Below, piece after piece: positions 15,344-22,284 of a stretch of 23,483 bases of DNA. The stretch covers positions 1-23,483 of the forward strand of contig JANNPZ010000036.1 of assembly GCA_031400505.1 (NCBI GenBank), given 5' to 3'. Origin of the DNA: JAIYDJ01 sp031400505. Lineage in GTDB: Bacteria; Pseudomonadota; Alphaproteobacteria; Rhodobacterales; Rhodobacteraceae. The position numbers and the translations under genes were made by a program. Within the stretch, counting starts at the first letter, position 1, and every line of letters begins with the position of its first letter. A model generated the notes under the pieces. It was not told where the DNA came from. It saw nothing but the letters and a program-made list of their open reading frames with translations, and ran no database searches.

Positions 15344-15382
15344 GCCAACGGTCGATCAGCGGCCGTTAGGCGGGGCATTTTT
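15344..15382 (+). terminator. Possible intrinsic terminator for the response-regulator gene
   Basis: GCCAACGG (15344-15351) pairs imperfectly with CCGTTAGGC (15363-15371), and TTTTT follows at 15378-15382. The stem has bulges and the T-run is offset by six bases, so the call is tentative. Confidence 0.33.
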
Positions 15383-15524
15383 GGGGGAGCGGTTTTGCGG
15401 GCGCAACTTTCAGGACGGCGCGTGAAAGGTTTGACTTTCGTAAGGAACCGTGCTGGTTCATCGCGCATGCCGGTGGCGGATATGGACTGGTGGCGGGTGG
15501 CTACCGGTGCCGGGCTTGTGCAAT

Positions 15525-15557
15525 TGACGGGCGGGTGCCAGTGACGGGCGGGTGCCA
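15525..15557 (+). repeat. 16-bp direct repeat, two copies
   Basis: TGACGGGCGGGTGCCA occurs at 15525-15540 and again at 15542-15557, one base apart. It is likely slippage-derived in noncoding DNA. Confidence 0.8.
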
Positions 15558-15615
15558 AACGCGGCGCGTGCCGGGTTTCCTCGGCTGTTCGACACCCCGG
15601 ACCTTGACCGCGGAC

Positions 15616-16329
15616 CTAGAGTGCCGGGTCGGAACTTGCCCGGACCAGCCGGGTCAGGTCAGACAGCCGCTCTTTCTGGCGCCCTTTGCCATCGAAATTG
15701 GCCAGGGCCAGCCAGGCCGCATAGGCCTCGCGCAGCGCGCTCCATTCGGTGTCGATCACCGAAAACCATGCGGTGTCGCGGTTGTGGCCCTTTACCACAG
15801 CAGCCCGACGAAACGTGCCTTCATAGCTGAAGCCCAAGCGTTGCGCCGCCCGCCGCGAGGGCATGTTCAGCGCGTTGCACTTCCATTCATACCGGCGATA
15901 CCCAAGCGAAAAGACATGCTCCATCATCAAGAACATGCTTTGCGTCCAGGCGCGGCTGCGGGCCAGTTCGGGGGCGATGCAGATGTTTCCGACCTCGATC
16001 GAGCCTGCCGCAGGGGCCATGCGCAGATAGCTGGCCACGCCGCCACAATGCCCGGTTACCGGATCGCGCAGCACGTAAAACAGGGTGTCGGTCGCGCTGG
16101 AATGTTCTTTCGTCCAACGATGATAGCTGGAGGCCGAGGCAAAGGGGCCGTCATACATATAGGTCCACAGCGCATCGTGCCCGCTATAGGCGCGGTAGAG
16201 GTCGGCGGCATGGCTGTCCGGGTCCAGCCGTTCCAGCCGGACATAGGCGCCGTCAAGCGGCTGACCGGTCGGCAAGGGGGGCTGCGTCCAGTTGGGCACC
16301 GGCGTGCCGAGTTTCGTTTGGTCTGGCAT
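15616..16329 (-). CDS. GNAT family N-acetyltransferase (RimJ/RimL-like)
   Basis: A 237-residue protein, start ATG 16329 after AGGAGG. It shows the RimJ/RimL-like pattern: GAYVRLERLDPDSHAADLYRAYSGHD, GVASYLRMAPAAGSIEVGNICIAPELARSRAWTQSMFLMMEHVF, CNALNMPSRRAAQRLGFSYEGTFRRAAVVKGHNRDTAWFSVIDTEW. The acetyl-CoA loop SRAWTQ departs from the usual QxxGxG/A. The substrate is unknown. In the proposed ancestral arrangement it would have followed aspS directly. Confidence 0.87.
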   Translation of the reverse strand: MPDQTKLGTPVPNWTQPPLPTGQPLDGAYVRLERLDPDSHAADLYRAYSGHDALWTYMYDGPFASASSYHRWTKEHSSATDTLFYVLRDPVTGHCGGVASYLRMAPAAGSIEVGNICIAPELARSRAWTQSMFLMMEHVFSLGYRRYEWKCNALNMPSRRAAQRLGFSYEGTFRRAAVVKGHNRDTAWFSVIDTEWSALREAYAAWLALANFDGKGRQKERLSDLTRLVRASSDPAL

Positions 16330-16341
16330 GCGGCCTCCTGT

Positions 16342-16361
16342 CGCCCTTTATGCAAAGGGCG
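16342..16361 (-). terminator. Hairpin downstream of the displaced aspS 3' end
   Basis: CGCCCTTT (16342-16349) and AAAGGGCG (16354-16361) form a perfect 8-bp stem with a 4-nt loop. It lies between the displaced aspS stop (16395) and the GNAT start. It has no T-run. It is best explained as the end of the original aspS transcript. Confidence 0.42.
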
Positions 16362-16394
16362 GGGGAGGCGTGCAATCGCAAACCGGGCGGTGCG

Positions 16395-16566
16395 TCAGGC
16401 GTCTTTTGGCACCACGCGCAGTGACAGGTCGCGTAACTGGGCGTTGGTGGGCTCAGATGGTGCGCCCATCAGAAGGTCGGAGGCCTGCTGGTTCATCGGG
16501 AACATGATCACCTCGCGGATGTTCGCCTCATCCGCCAGCAGCATCACGATCTGGTCTATGCCCGCA
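16395..16566 (-). pseudogene. Displaced 3' end of aspS (relic copy)
   Basis: Read on the minus strand this encodes GIDQIVMLLADEANIR, then EVIMFPMNQQASDLLMGAPS and the closing DLSLRVVPKDA before TGA at 16395-16397. It aligns without gaps to the last 166 bp of the intact aspS: 16401-16566 matches 18300-18465, 144/166 identical by hand count. Most differences are at third codon positions. Identity stops abruptly at 16566/16567. There is no start codon or upstream aspS sequence, so it is a remnant. Its divergence shows it is not a recent copy of the intact end. Confidence 0.92.
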
Positions 16567-16611
16567 CCCGTCACACTCGTATCGAAAGACCAGAGTCGAA
16601 GCTGTGACGGG
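16567..16611. repeat. 9-bp inverted repeat at the aspS homology breakpoint
   Basis: CCCGTCACA (16567-16575) and TGTGACGGG (16603-16611) are perfect inverted repeats enclosing 27 nt. The left arm begins at the first base after aspS homology ends, and the right arm lies 11 bp from the stop of the SIR2-TPR gene. It may be that gene's terminator or a recombination site. Confidence 0.7.
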
Positions 16612-16622
16612 TTGGGGGGCGG

Positions 16623-18245
16623 TCAGGCAAGTCCGGCGCGAAACGCCAGATAGCCTGCGTCGCCCCGGATCAGGTCCAGGTCCCGGTCCGCATCCAGTTG
16701 TGCCGCGTCCGGCAGGGTGCCGTCCCGCAAGCAGTCCCGCAACGCCGCCACTGCCGCCCCCGCCTGCCCCCGCATCGCATCAACACATGCTAAGTTGAAG
16801 TTGGTCTTGCCACTGATGTCCTGCAAAAGCTGCAACTTTGCCTCTGCCTCGGCCAGAACCGCGTCCCGTTCCGGCCCGGTCACCAGATGCGCTGTGTTGA
16901 GCAGCGCGCTGCCCCAGTTGTAGAAGGCCTCGTGCATGTCTGGCTTGATCTCGACCGCGCGGGCATATTTCTGCCCCGCTTCGGCAAATTTCGCCCGCGC
17001 TACGTCCCCCTGCAGCGTTCGGCCCTCGGCAATCAGCGCGGTGCCCCAGTTGTTGAAGGCCTCGTGCATGTCTGGCTTGATCTCGACCGCGCGGGCATAT
17101 CTCTGCCCGGCTTCGGCAAAGGCCTTTGCAGCCTCGGCCCCCTGCAATCCTTTTGCCGTTTCTGCAAGCCGATCAGCTTCGGCAACCTCGCGCCACGCCG
17201 CCATCCGTCGTTCGAAATCGGACATCGGCGCATCGCCCGCGGGACGGGGGTCTTCTGCCGTGCCGCTGATCAGGGATTGAGCAGCGGTGTCTTCAGGCCC
17301 CCCTTCAGCAACCCACCGACCGGAAAACGACGTCAACCTCGCCCGCGTCGGGGTCAGGACATCGTCCCCGGTTTCATCAGCGACGGGAAAGTCGATCACA
17401 TCGGACAACCCGGCCAGCACATGCTCCATCGGGTTGCGGAAAATCATCGGCGGCCAGTGGCCAAGCTCTTTCGCCAGCGCGATCATCACGCGGTCGAAAT
17501 CGCAGCCCCCCACATATTCGGCATAGTCCTTGTCCAGCAGGGGCCGCAGATGCGGGGGCGGGTCGTCGGAATAGCCAAGCCAGATCAGCCGGTGGTAGGA
17601 GTTGTAGCAGTCCGCCATCACCCGGAACGCCCCGTCGGCGGCACCGCTGTAGCCGATCACCACGGTCAGCCCGTTGCACAAAGTGTCGTGCAGCATGGGC
17701 CGCAGCGCGGTGGCATGGCGTTCGGTCTCGGCGTCGGTGTTCAGCAGCACCAAGCCAAAGCTTTGGCCATGCAGGTGGATGATGGCAGACGGCGCGACGC
17801 GGTTGATGTCGTTCGTCGGGGCCACCCCGAAATCGTAGATCGGCACTTGCAGCCCGATCAGGGCCGCCGCCCGTTCCAGCACCAGATCGAAGTTGAAGGT
17901 CAGGACCCGCTGCACCGTGCGGTTCTGCATCATCCCCGCCAATGCCACTTGCCCCCAGTTGAACCGGGCATTGTCCAGCAAAGGTTGAATGAGTTTTTCC
18001 CGGTCTGCCGGGGACAGCCGCGCCATCACCGGGCCGTAGTTTGTCCGCTCGGTCAACGGAAGCGTGGTCAGACAGTGCGGATAGTCCCGCGTGATGATCT
18101 CAACGAGCCCGGCCGCCGGGGGGATGCCCGCCGCGCGCGATGCCCCCGCCCCGGTGATGAAACTCACGCGCTTCGCCTGCCGGATATGGCCGGCAAGCTC
18201 GCTGATCTTTGCATAGGGGATAACCAAGGCCACACACTCCCGCAC
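16623..18245 (-). CDS. SIR2-like/TPR protein, candidate antiphage NADase
   Basis: A 540-residue protein between two copies of the aspS 3' end. Residues about 12-270 form a SIR2_2-type domain: TGAGASRAAGIP (31-42), TFNFD (116-120, N118, D120), IHLHG (156-160, H159) and VVIGYS (195-200). These are the NAD-binding and catalytic positions of sirtuin-like NADases, all present. A linker (about 290-345) leads to TPR-like helices, with two near-identical 44-residue units (RAVEIKPDMHEAF in each), and a C-terminal TPR-type tail (NLACVDAMRGQAGAAVAALRDC). SIR2 domains fused to repeat regions are known antiphage effectors that deplete NAD+; that role here is inferred. The GTG start has no clear Shine-Dalgarno; TTG 18227 is an alternative. 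It starts 51 bp after aspS on the same strand. Confidence 0.86.
   Translation of the reverse strand: MRECVALVIPYAKISELAGHIRQAKRVSFITGAGASRAAGIPPAAGLVEIITRDYPHCLTTLPLTERTNYGPVMARLSPADREKLIQPLLDNARFNWGQVALAGMMQNRTVQRVLTFNFDLVLERAAALIGLQVPIYDFGVAPTNDINRVAPSAIIHLHGQSFGLVLLNTDAETERHATALRPMLHDTLCNGLTVVIGYSGAADGAFRVMADCYNSYHRLIWLGYSDDPPPHLRPLLDKDYAEYVGGCDFDRVMIALAKELGHWPPMIFRNPMEHVLAGLSDVIDFPVADETGDDVLTPTRARLTSFSGRWVAEGGPEDTAAQSLISGTAEDPRPAGDAPMSDFERRMAAWREVAEADRLAETAKGLQGAEAAKAFAEAGQRYARAVEIKPDMHEAFNNWGTALIAEGRTLQGDVARAKFAEAGQKYARAVEIKPDMHEAFYNWGSALLNTAHLVTGPERDAVLAEAEAKLQLLQDISGKTNFNLACVDAMRGQAGAAVAALRDCLRDGTLPDAAQLDADRDLDLIRGDAGYLAFRAGLA
16911..17120. repeat. 78-bp direct repeat encoding the TPR units
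   Basis: 16911-16988 and 17043-17120 match at 75 of 78 positions, with a period of 132 bp (44 codons). The first 58 bp differ at one position only. The spacing keeps the frame. Confidence 0.93.
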
Positions 18246-18296
18246 TGCCCGCGCGGCACTGTGCGTTTGGCTGTGGCCTTTGGCAATGGCGGGCGC

Positions 18297-20258
18297 TTAC
18301 TCCTTCGGCACCACGCGCAGCGACAGATCGCGCAACTGGGCGTTGGTGGGTTCGGACGGCGCACCCATCAGCAGGTCTTCGGCGCGCTGGTTCATCGGGA
18401 ACATGATGACCTCGCGGATGTTCGCCTCGTCCGCCAGCAGCATCACGATCCGGTCGATCCCCGCAGCACAGCCGCCATGGGGGGGCGCGCCATAGCGGAA
18501 TGCCTTGACCATGCCGCCGAACCGCTTTTCCACCTCATCCGCGGGGTAGCCTGCGAGTTCGAACGCCTTGAACATGATCTCGGGCTTGTGGTTGCGGATA
18601 CCGCCCGAGATCAGCTCATAGCCGTTGCAGGCAAGGTCGTATTGGTAGGCATAGACCTTGAGCGGGTCACCGTTGAGCGCGTCAAGCCCGCCTTGCGGCA
18701 TCGAGAACGGGTTGTGGCTGAAGTCGATCTTGCCGTCGTCGGTTTTCTCGTACATCGGGAAATCGACGATCCAGGCGAAGCGGAAGCAGTTCTCGTCGGT
18801 CAGTTTCAGTTCCTGCCCGATGACGTTGCGGGCGCGGCCTGCGGTGGCTTCGAAGGTCTCGGGCTTGCCGCCGAGGAAGAAGGCGGCGTCGCCGACACCC
18901 AATCCGAGCTGTAGGCGGATCGCCTCAGTCCGATCCGTTCCAATGTTCTTTGCGAGTGGGCCAGCGGCTTCCATGTATTTTGACCATAGCGCTTCTGACT
19001 GGGCTGTCAGTCCCCTCGCCTGAAGCGTCGAAAGAATTTTCGCAAGCAAAGCATTCTCAATGTTTGAAATGGGTTGGTTCGATCTTATTGGGGTTCCACC
19101 AGATTCAGCTAGAACGTCCTGATACACCGCTCCGATGTTATCCAGAAACTCCTGATCCACCTTTTCTTCAGTCTTGGCCCGCCAGAAAATATACCCCATC
19201 CCCGGCAGCCCTTGCTGCTGGGCGAAGGCATTCATCCGGTCGCAGAACTTGCGGCTGCCACCACCTGGCGCGGGGATGGCGCGGATTTCGGTGCCGTCTT
19301 GTTCCAGCAGCTTGGCGAAGATGGCGAAGCCCGAGTCACGGAAGTGGTCGGAGACGATCTGCATCTTGATCGGGTTGCGGAGGTCGGGTTTGTCGGAGCC
19401 GTACCACAGGAGCGAGTCGCGGTAGGCGATCAGGGGCCAGTCGGCGTAGATTTTTTTCTCGGGTGCGAATTCCTCGAAGATGCCCTGGATCACCGGCTGC
19501 ACGGCGGCGAAGACGTCTTCCTGCTGCACAAAGCTCATCTCGATGTCGAGTTGGTAGAAGTCGGTAGGGCTGCGGTCGGCGCGGGGGTCCTCATCCCGGA
19601 AGCACGGGGCGATCTGGAAATAGCGGTCAAAGCCCGCGACCATGATCAGCTGCTTGAACTGCTGGGGGGCCTGCGGCAGGGCGTAGAACTTGCCCGGATG
19701 CAGGCGCGAGGGCACGAGGAAGTCGCGGGCACCTTCGGGGGACGATGCGGTTATGATGGGCGTCTGGAATTCGTTGAAGCCCTGCGCCCACATCCGGTTG
19801 CGCATCGACCGCACCACGTTGGAGCGCAGCATCATGTTGCGGTGCAGTTTCTCGCGGCGCAGGTCGAGGAAGCGGTAGGTGAGGCGGGTTTCCTCGGGGT
19901 AGTCGGTGTCGCCGAAGACCGGCATCGGCAATTCATCGGCGGGGCCGAGGACGGTGACGGCGGTGGCATAAACCTCGATCTCGCCGCTGGCGATTTTCGG
20001 GTTGATCAGGGCGGCGTCGCGGGCTTTCACGCGGCCCTCGATCGAGACGACCCATTCGGCGCGCAAACTGTTCATTTCGGCGAAGGCGGGGCTGTCGCTG
20101 TCGGCGATGATCTGGGTCATGCCGTAGTGGTCACGCAGGTCAAGGAACACCACACCGCCATGGTCGCGCACCCGGTGGACCCAGCCTGCAAGGCGGATGG
20201 TTTGCCCGACATCAGCGGTTCTGAGCTGGTCGCATTTGTGGCTGCGATAGGCGTGCAT
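18297..20258 (-). CDS. aspS: Aspartyl-tRNA synthetase with an unusual internal insertion
   Basis: A class IIb synthetase that charges tRNA-Asp (and possibly tRNA-Asn) in the cytoplasm. The start is ATG 20258 with AAAGGAT upstream. The N-terminal anticodon-binding OB fold (MHAYRSHKCDQL... GWVHRVRDHGGVVFLDLRDHYGMTQ) is followed by motif 2 (FRDEDPRADRSPTDFYQLDIEMSF), the GAD domain and motif 3 (GAPPHGGCAAGIDRIVMLL). At 653 residues it is about 60 longer than Rhodobacteraceae AspRS as I remember it (about 590). The excess lies at residues about 361-428 in the GAD domain, in AT-rich sequence. The last 166 bp exist a second time at 16401-16566. The enzyme appears functional: all class II motifs are present. 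Confidence 0.95.
   Translation of the reverse strand: MHAYRSHKCDQLRTADVGQTIRLAGWVHRVRDHGGVVFLDLRDHYGMTQIIADSDSPAFAEMNSLRAEWVVSIEGRVKARDAALINPKIASGEIEVYATAVTVLGPADELPMPVFGDTDYPEETRLTYRFLDLRREKLHRNMMLRSNVVRSMRNRMWAQGFNEFQTPIITASSPEGARDFLVPSRLHPGKFYALPQAPQQFKQLIMVAGFDRYFQIAPCFRDEDPRADRSPTDFYQLDIEMSFVQQEDVFAAVQPVIQGIFEEFAPEKKIYADWPLIAYRDSLLWYGSDKPDLRNPIKMQIVSDHFRDSGFAIFAKLLEQDGTEIRAIPAPGGGSRKFCDRMNAFAQQQGLPGMGYIFWRAKTEEKVDQEFLDNIGAVYQDVLAESGGTPIRSNQPISNIENALLAKILSTLQARGLTAQSEALWSKYMEAAGPLAKNIGTDRTEAIRLQLGLGVGDAAFFLGGKPETFEATAGRARNVIGQELKLTDENCFRFAWIVDFPMYEKTDDGKIDFSHNPFSMPQGGLDALNGDPLKVYAYQYDLACNGYELISGGIRNHKPEIMFKAFELAGYPADEVEKRFGGMVKAFRYGAPPHGGCAAGIDRIVMLLADEANIREVIMFPMNQRAEDLLMGAPSEPTNAQLRDLSLRVVPKE
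18974..19179 (-). other. AT-rich in-frame insertion in the aspS GAD domain
   Basis: AspRS normally runs YIFWR, a few residues, then EAAGPLAKNIG. Here about 68 residues (AKTEEKVDQEF... to ...AQSEALWSKY) stand between them. The line 19021-19080 has 24/60 G+C and 19081-19140 has 29/60, against about 64% around it, and it uses codons rare in the window (ATA, AGA, CTA). There is no stop codon, and no intein or transposase motif. Confidence 0.75.
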
Positions 20259-20344
20259 GACGATCCTTTTGCCCCCGGGGCGGAAATTTCACTCGCGCCG
20301 AATGACCGTGTAGGCGCGTCGATGTCAATAGAGGTCGCTGGCCG

Positions 20345-20360
20345 TCGATGCCCACATCGA
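20345..20360. promoter_or_regulatory. Palindrome in the aspS-cfa divergent region
   Basis: TCGATG-CCCA-CATCGA is a perfect 6+4+6 palindrome in the 176-bp gap between aspS and the cyclopropane-synthase gene. TACAAT, a fair -10 element, follows at 20365-20370. It could be an operator for the plus-strand gene; no regulator is assigned. Confidence 0.28.
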
Positions 20361-20404
20361 ATGGATACAATTCTTTTCAGTCTCGCCCGGCTGCATTAAC
20401 CTTC

Positions 20405-20419
20405 GGTCGTCGCACGACC
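20405..20419 (+). other. Hairpin just upstream of the cyclopropane-synthase start
   Basis: GGTCGT-CGC-ACGACC is a perfect 6-bp stem with a 3-nt loop, ending 15 bases before ATG 20435. It could affect ribosome access, since no good Shine-Dalgarno is seen. Confidence 0.4.
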
Positions 20420-20434
20420 CGGGGGAATGGCAAG

Positions 20435-21718
20435 ATGTGGACAAGACTGCTGAAAATCCTGCTGAAGGGGTCTGTGCGACATGGTGCGCTGGCTGTTCGC
20501 TTCCCGGACGGCTCCAGCGGTCTTTATGGCGATGCAAGTGGTACGCGCGTGCAGGTGACGATCCTTGACCCCGCGTTGCCGCGCAGGCTGGTCCTGACAC
20601 CGGATCTGGCCTTGGGCGACGGGTACATGGAGCAAAGCTATACCGTGGCCGGGGATGATCTGCCGGGTTTGCTTGGCCTGCTCGCGCGGAATGCGGCGCG
20701 GGGGCAGGCGGATTGGTGGCGCTATCCGCTGGCTTGGGCGCAGCGCGCGGTGCGGGTCGTGCAGCAGATTGCCCCCGCCACGCGCAGCCGTGCCAATGTA
20801 GCACACCACTATGACCTTTCGGATGCGCTCTACGAGTTGTTCCTGGACGAGGACAAGCAATATTCTTGCGCGTATTTCCGGTCGCCCGATGACACGCTGG
20901 AACAGGCTCAAGCGCAAAAGAAGGCTCATATCGCGGCCAAGCTTTGCCTGAAGCCGGGGTTGCGGGTTCTGGATATCGGCTGTGGCTGGGGCGGAATGGC
21001 GATCACGCTTGCGCGCGACCACGGAGCGCAGGTCACGGCCATCACGCTTTCCAAGCAGCAGCATTCCGTTGCGGTTGCGCGGGCCGCGCGCGCCGGTCTG
21101 GCGGATCGCATCGATTTTCGTCTGATGGATTACCGGGCGCTGACCGGGCAGTTCGACCGGATCGTGTCGGTGGGCATGTTCGAACATGTGGGTCGGCCGC
21201 AATATGGCAGATACTTTGCAAAGATCGCAGCGTTGCTGGCCCCCGATGGCGTGGCATTGGTCCACACCATCGGGCGCGCCGGGCGGCCGGGCATCACCAG
21301 CCCCTGGATCAACCGGCATATCTTTCCCGGCGGCTATTGCCCGGCTTTGTCCGAAATGATGCCTGCGGTGCAGAATTCCGGGCTGTGGACCACCGACATC
21401 GAGATGTGGCGGCTGCACTATGCCGAAACGCTGCGCCACTGGCGGGCCCGGTTCGAGGTCAATCTGGCAGAGGCAACGGCGCTTTATGACGCGCGGTTCT
21501 GCCGGATGTGGCGCTATTACCTTATCGCGGCTGAAATGACGTTTCGTCACAATGGTCAATGCGTGTTTCAGGTGCAGCTTGCCCAGCGTCAGGATGCGGT
21601 GCCGCTGTGCCGGGATTATCTTTATCCCGGTCCAGCGGTTGGCGACCAGACCGCCGGGATAAGTCCGCGCAGCGAATTGCCGACCCACAGCCGCACGCAG
21701 GCCAGATCCGGCGCATGA
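20435..21718 (+). CDS. Cyclopropane-fatty-acyl-phospholipid synthase family protein
   Basis: A SAM-dependent enzyme that cyclopropanates or otherwise methylates unsaturated phospholipid acyl chains at the inner membrane. ATG 20435 (MWTRLLKILL) is chosen by family N-terminus; GGGGGAA upstream is a weak Shine-Dalgarno. Motifs: NVAHHYDLSDALYELFLDEDKQYSCAYF, the SAM site LDIGCGWGG (179-187), ITLSKQQ, MFEHVG (E250) and the C-terminal YYLIAAEMTFRHNGQCVFQVQL. The normal family end is near residue 397 (DYLYPGP). The last 30 or so residues (AVGDQTAGISPRSELP...) are read through the opposing pabC 3' end, overlapping by 97 bp, so the stop position is odd. Confidence 0.91.
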   Translation: MWTRLLKILLKGSVRHGALAVRFPDGSSGLYGDASGTRVQVTILDPALPRRLVLTPDLALGDGYMEQSYTVAGDDLPGLLGLLARNAARGQADWWRYPLAWAQRAVRVVQQIAPATRSRANVAHHYDLSDALYELFLDEDKQYSCAYFRSPDDTLEQAQAQKKAHIAAKLCLKPGLRVLDIGCGWGGMAITLARDHGAQVTAITLSKQQHSVAVARAARAGLADRIDFRLMDYRALTGQFDRIVSVGMFEHVGRPQYGRYFAKIAALLAPDGVALVHTIGRAGRPGITSPWINRHIFPGGYCPALSEMMPAVQNSGLWTTDIEMWRLHYAETLRHWRARFEVNLAEATALYDARFCRMWRYYLIAAEMTFRHNGQCVFQVQLAQRQDAVPLCRDYLYPGPAVGDQTAGISPRSELPTHSRTQARSGA

Positions 21719-22284
21719 AGCACCTCTTCGCGCGCCTGACCTGATCCGGTCAGTTCCGCGCGCAGCACGCCGGGCAGCAACCCGCAGGACAGGGGTGGGG
21801 TCCGCAAGCCCTGCCCGCGGTCAAAGAACAACGTCGTGATCGCACCATCGCAAACCTCGTCGCGTTCGTTCAGCAAGATTGCTTCGTCAAGATCAGCGGG
21901 CAGTGTCGCACGGGCCGTGTCATAGGCGGCGCGGTGGGTGGATTTGACCGTCAGCCAAGGGTCGGCAGACGACAGGCGTTGCTGCGCCAGACCGATGCGC
22001 CATATGGCTTTGGTGACCGGCAACGGGGTGCTGGTCACTTCAACTGCGCCGGCGCGGTCCAGTGTCAGGCGAAGGCGGGCCGGGGTTTTTGGGCAGGCGG
22101 CGAGCAGGGCTTGTGCCGCACCCTGACAGGGTGGCCAGCCAAGCCTGCGGGCCGCATCGTGCAAGCGTGCCAGATGCAGGGGCAGGCGCGGCACGGTGGA
22201 CCCGGTCCATCCGACCGTTTCGATCAGGCGAAGCCCCGGCTGATCCCCGTCACGTAGGCTGCTTTCCACAAAGCCTCGGTCCAT
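21622..22284 (-). CDS. pabC: Aminotransferase class IV, 4-amino-4-deoxychorismate lyase
   Basis: A PLP-dependent lyase that releases pyruvate from aminodeoxychorismate to give p-aminobenzoate for folate. It runs GLRLIETVGWTG, RLPLHLARLHDAARRLGW, and SADPWLTVKSTHRAAYDTAR, with the PLP lysine K114, then LNERDEVCDGAITTLFF and CGLLPGVLRAEL. The end VGNSLRGLIPAVW is typical. About 220 residues from ATG 22284 (AGGAGG four bases upstream); GTG 22269 (MESSLRDGD) is an equally plausible start, with GAGG before it. It overlaps the 3' end of pabB by 61 bp (or 46), so the two are coupled. Confidence 0.87.
   Translation of the reverse strand: MDRGFVESSLRDGDQPGLRLIETVGWTGSTVPRLPLHLARLHDAARRLGWPPCQGAAQALLAACPKTPARLRLTLDRAGAVEVTSTPLPVTKAIWRIGLAQQRLSSADPWLTVKSTHRAAYDTARATLPADLDEAILLNERDEVCDGAITTLFFDRGQGLRTPPLSCGLLPGVLRAELTGSGQAREEVLHAPDLACVRLWVGNSLRGLIPAVWSPTAGPG

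Larger units (their letters stand above)
15271..15615. other. 345-bp intergenic region, no gene recognised
   Basis: It lies between the convergent response-regulator (+) and GNAT (-) genes. It holds a weak terminator-like hairpin and a short direct repeat, both listed separately. Open frames here have no family-like content. Confidence 0.5.

Noticed and set aside
15525..15557. CRISPR-like array
   Set aside because: Only two short copies with no spacer; probably slippage.
15271..15615. tRNA or small gene in the 345-bp gap
   Set aside because: I found no cloverleaf arms or T-loop (GTTCRAnYC) motif and no frame with family-like content.
16395..18465. Prophage or transposon explanation for the aspS duplication
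   Set aside because: No integrase, transposase, phage structural gene or terminal inverted repeat is present in the 1.9 kb. A cryptic or trans-mobilised element remains possible and is kept as a finding.
18974..19179. Intein in AspRS
   Set aside because: It is too short, lacks the N-terminal Cys/Ser and C-terminal HN motifs, and is not at an active-site position.
19212..20399. 395-codon plus-strand frame over aspS
   Set aside because: Antisense to the conserved 5' half of aspS, with no family features.
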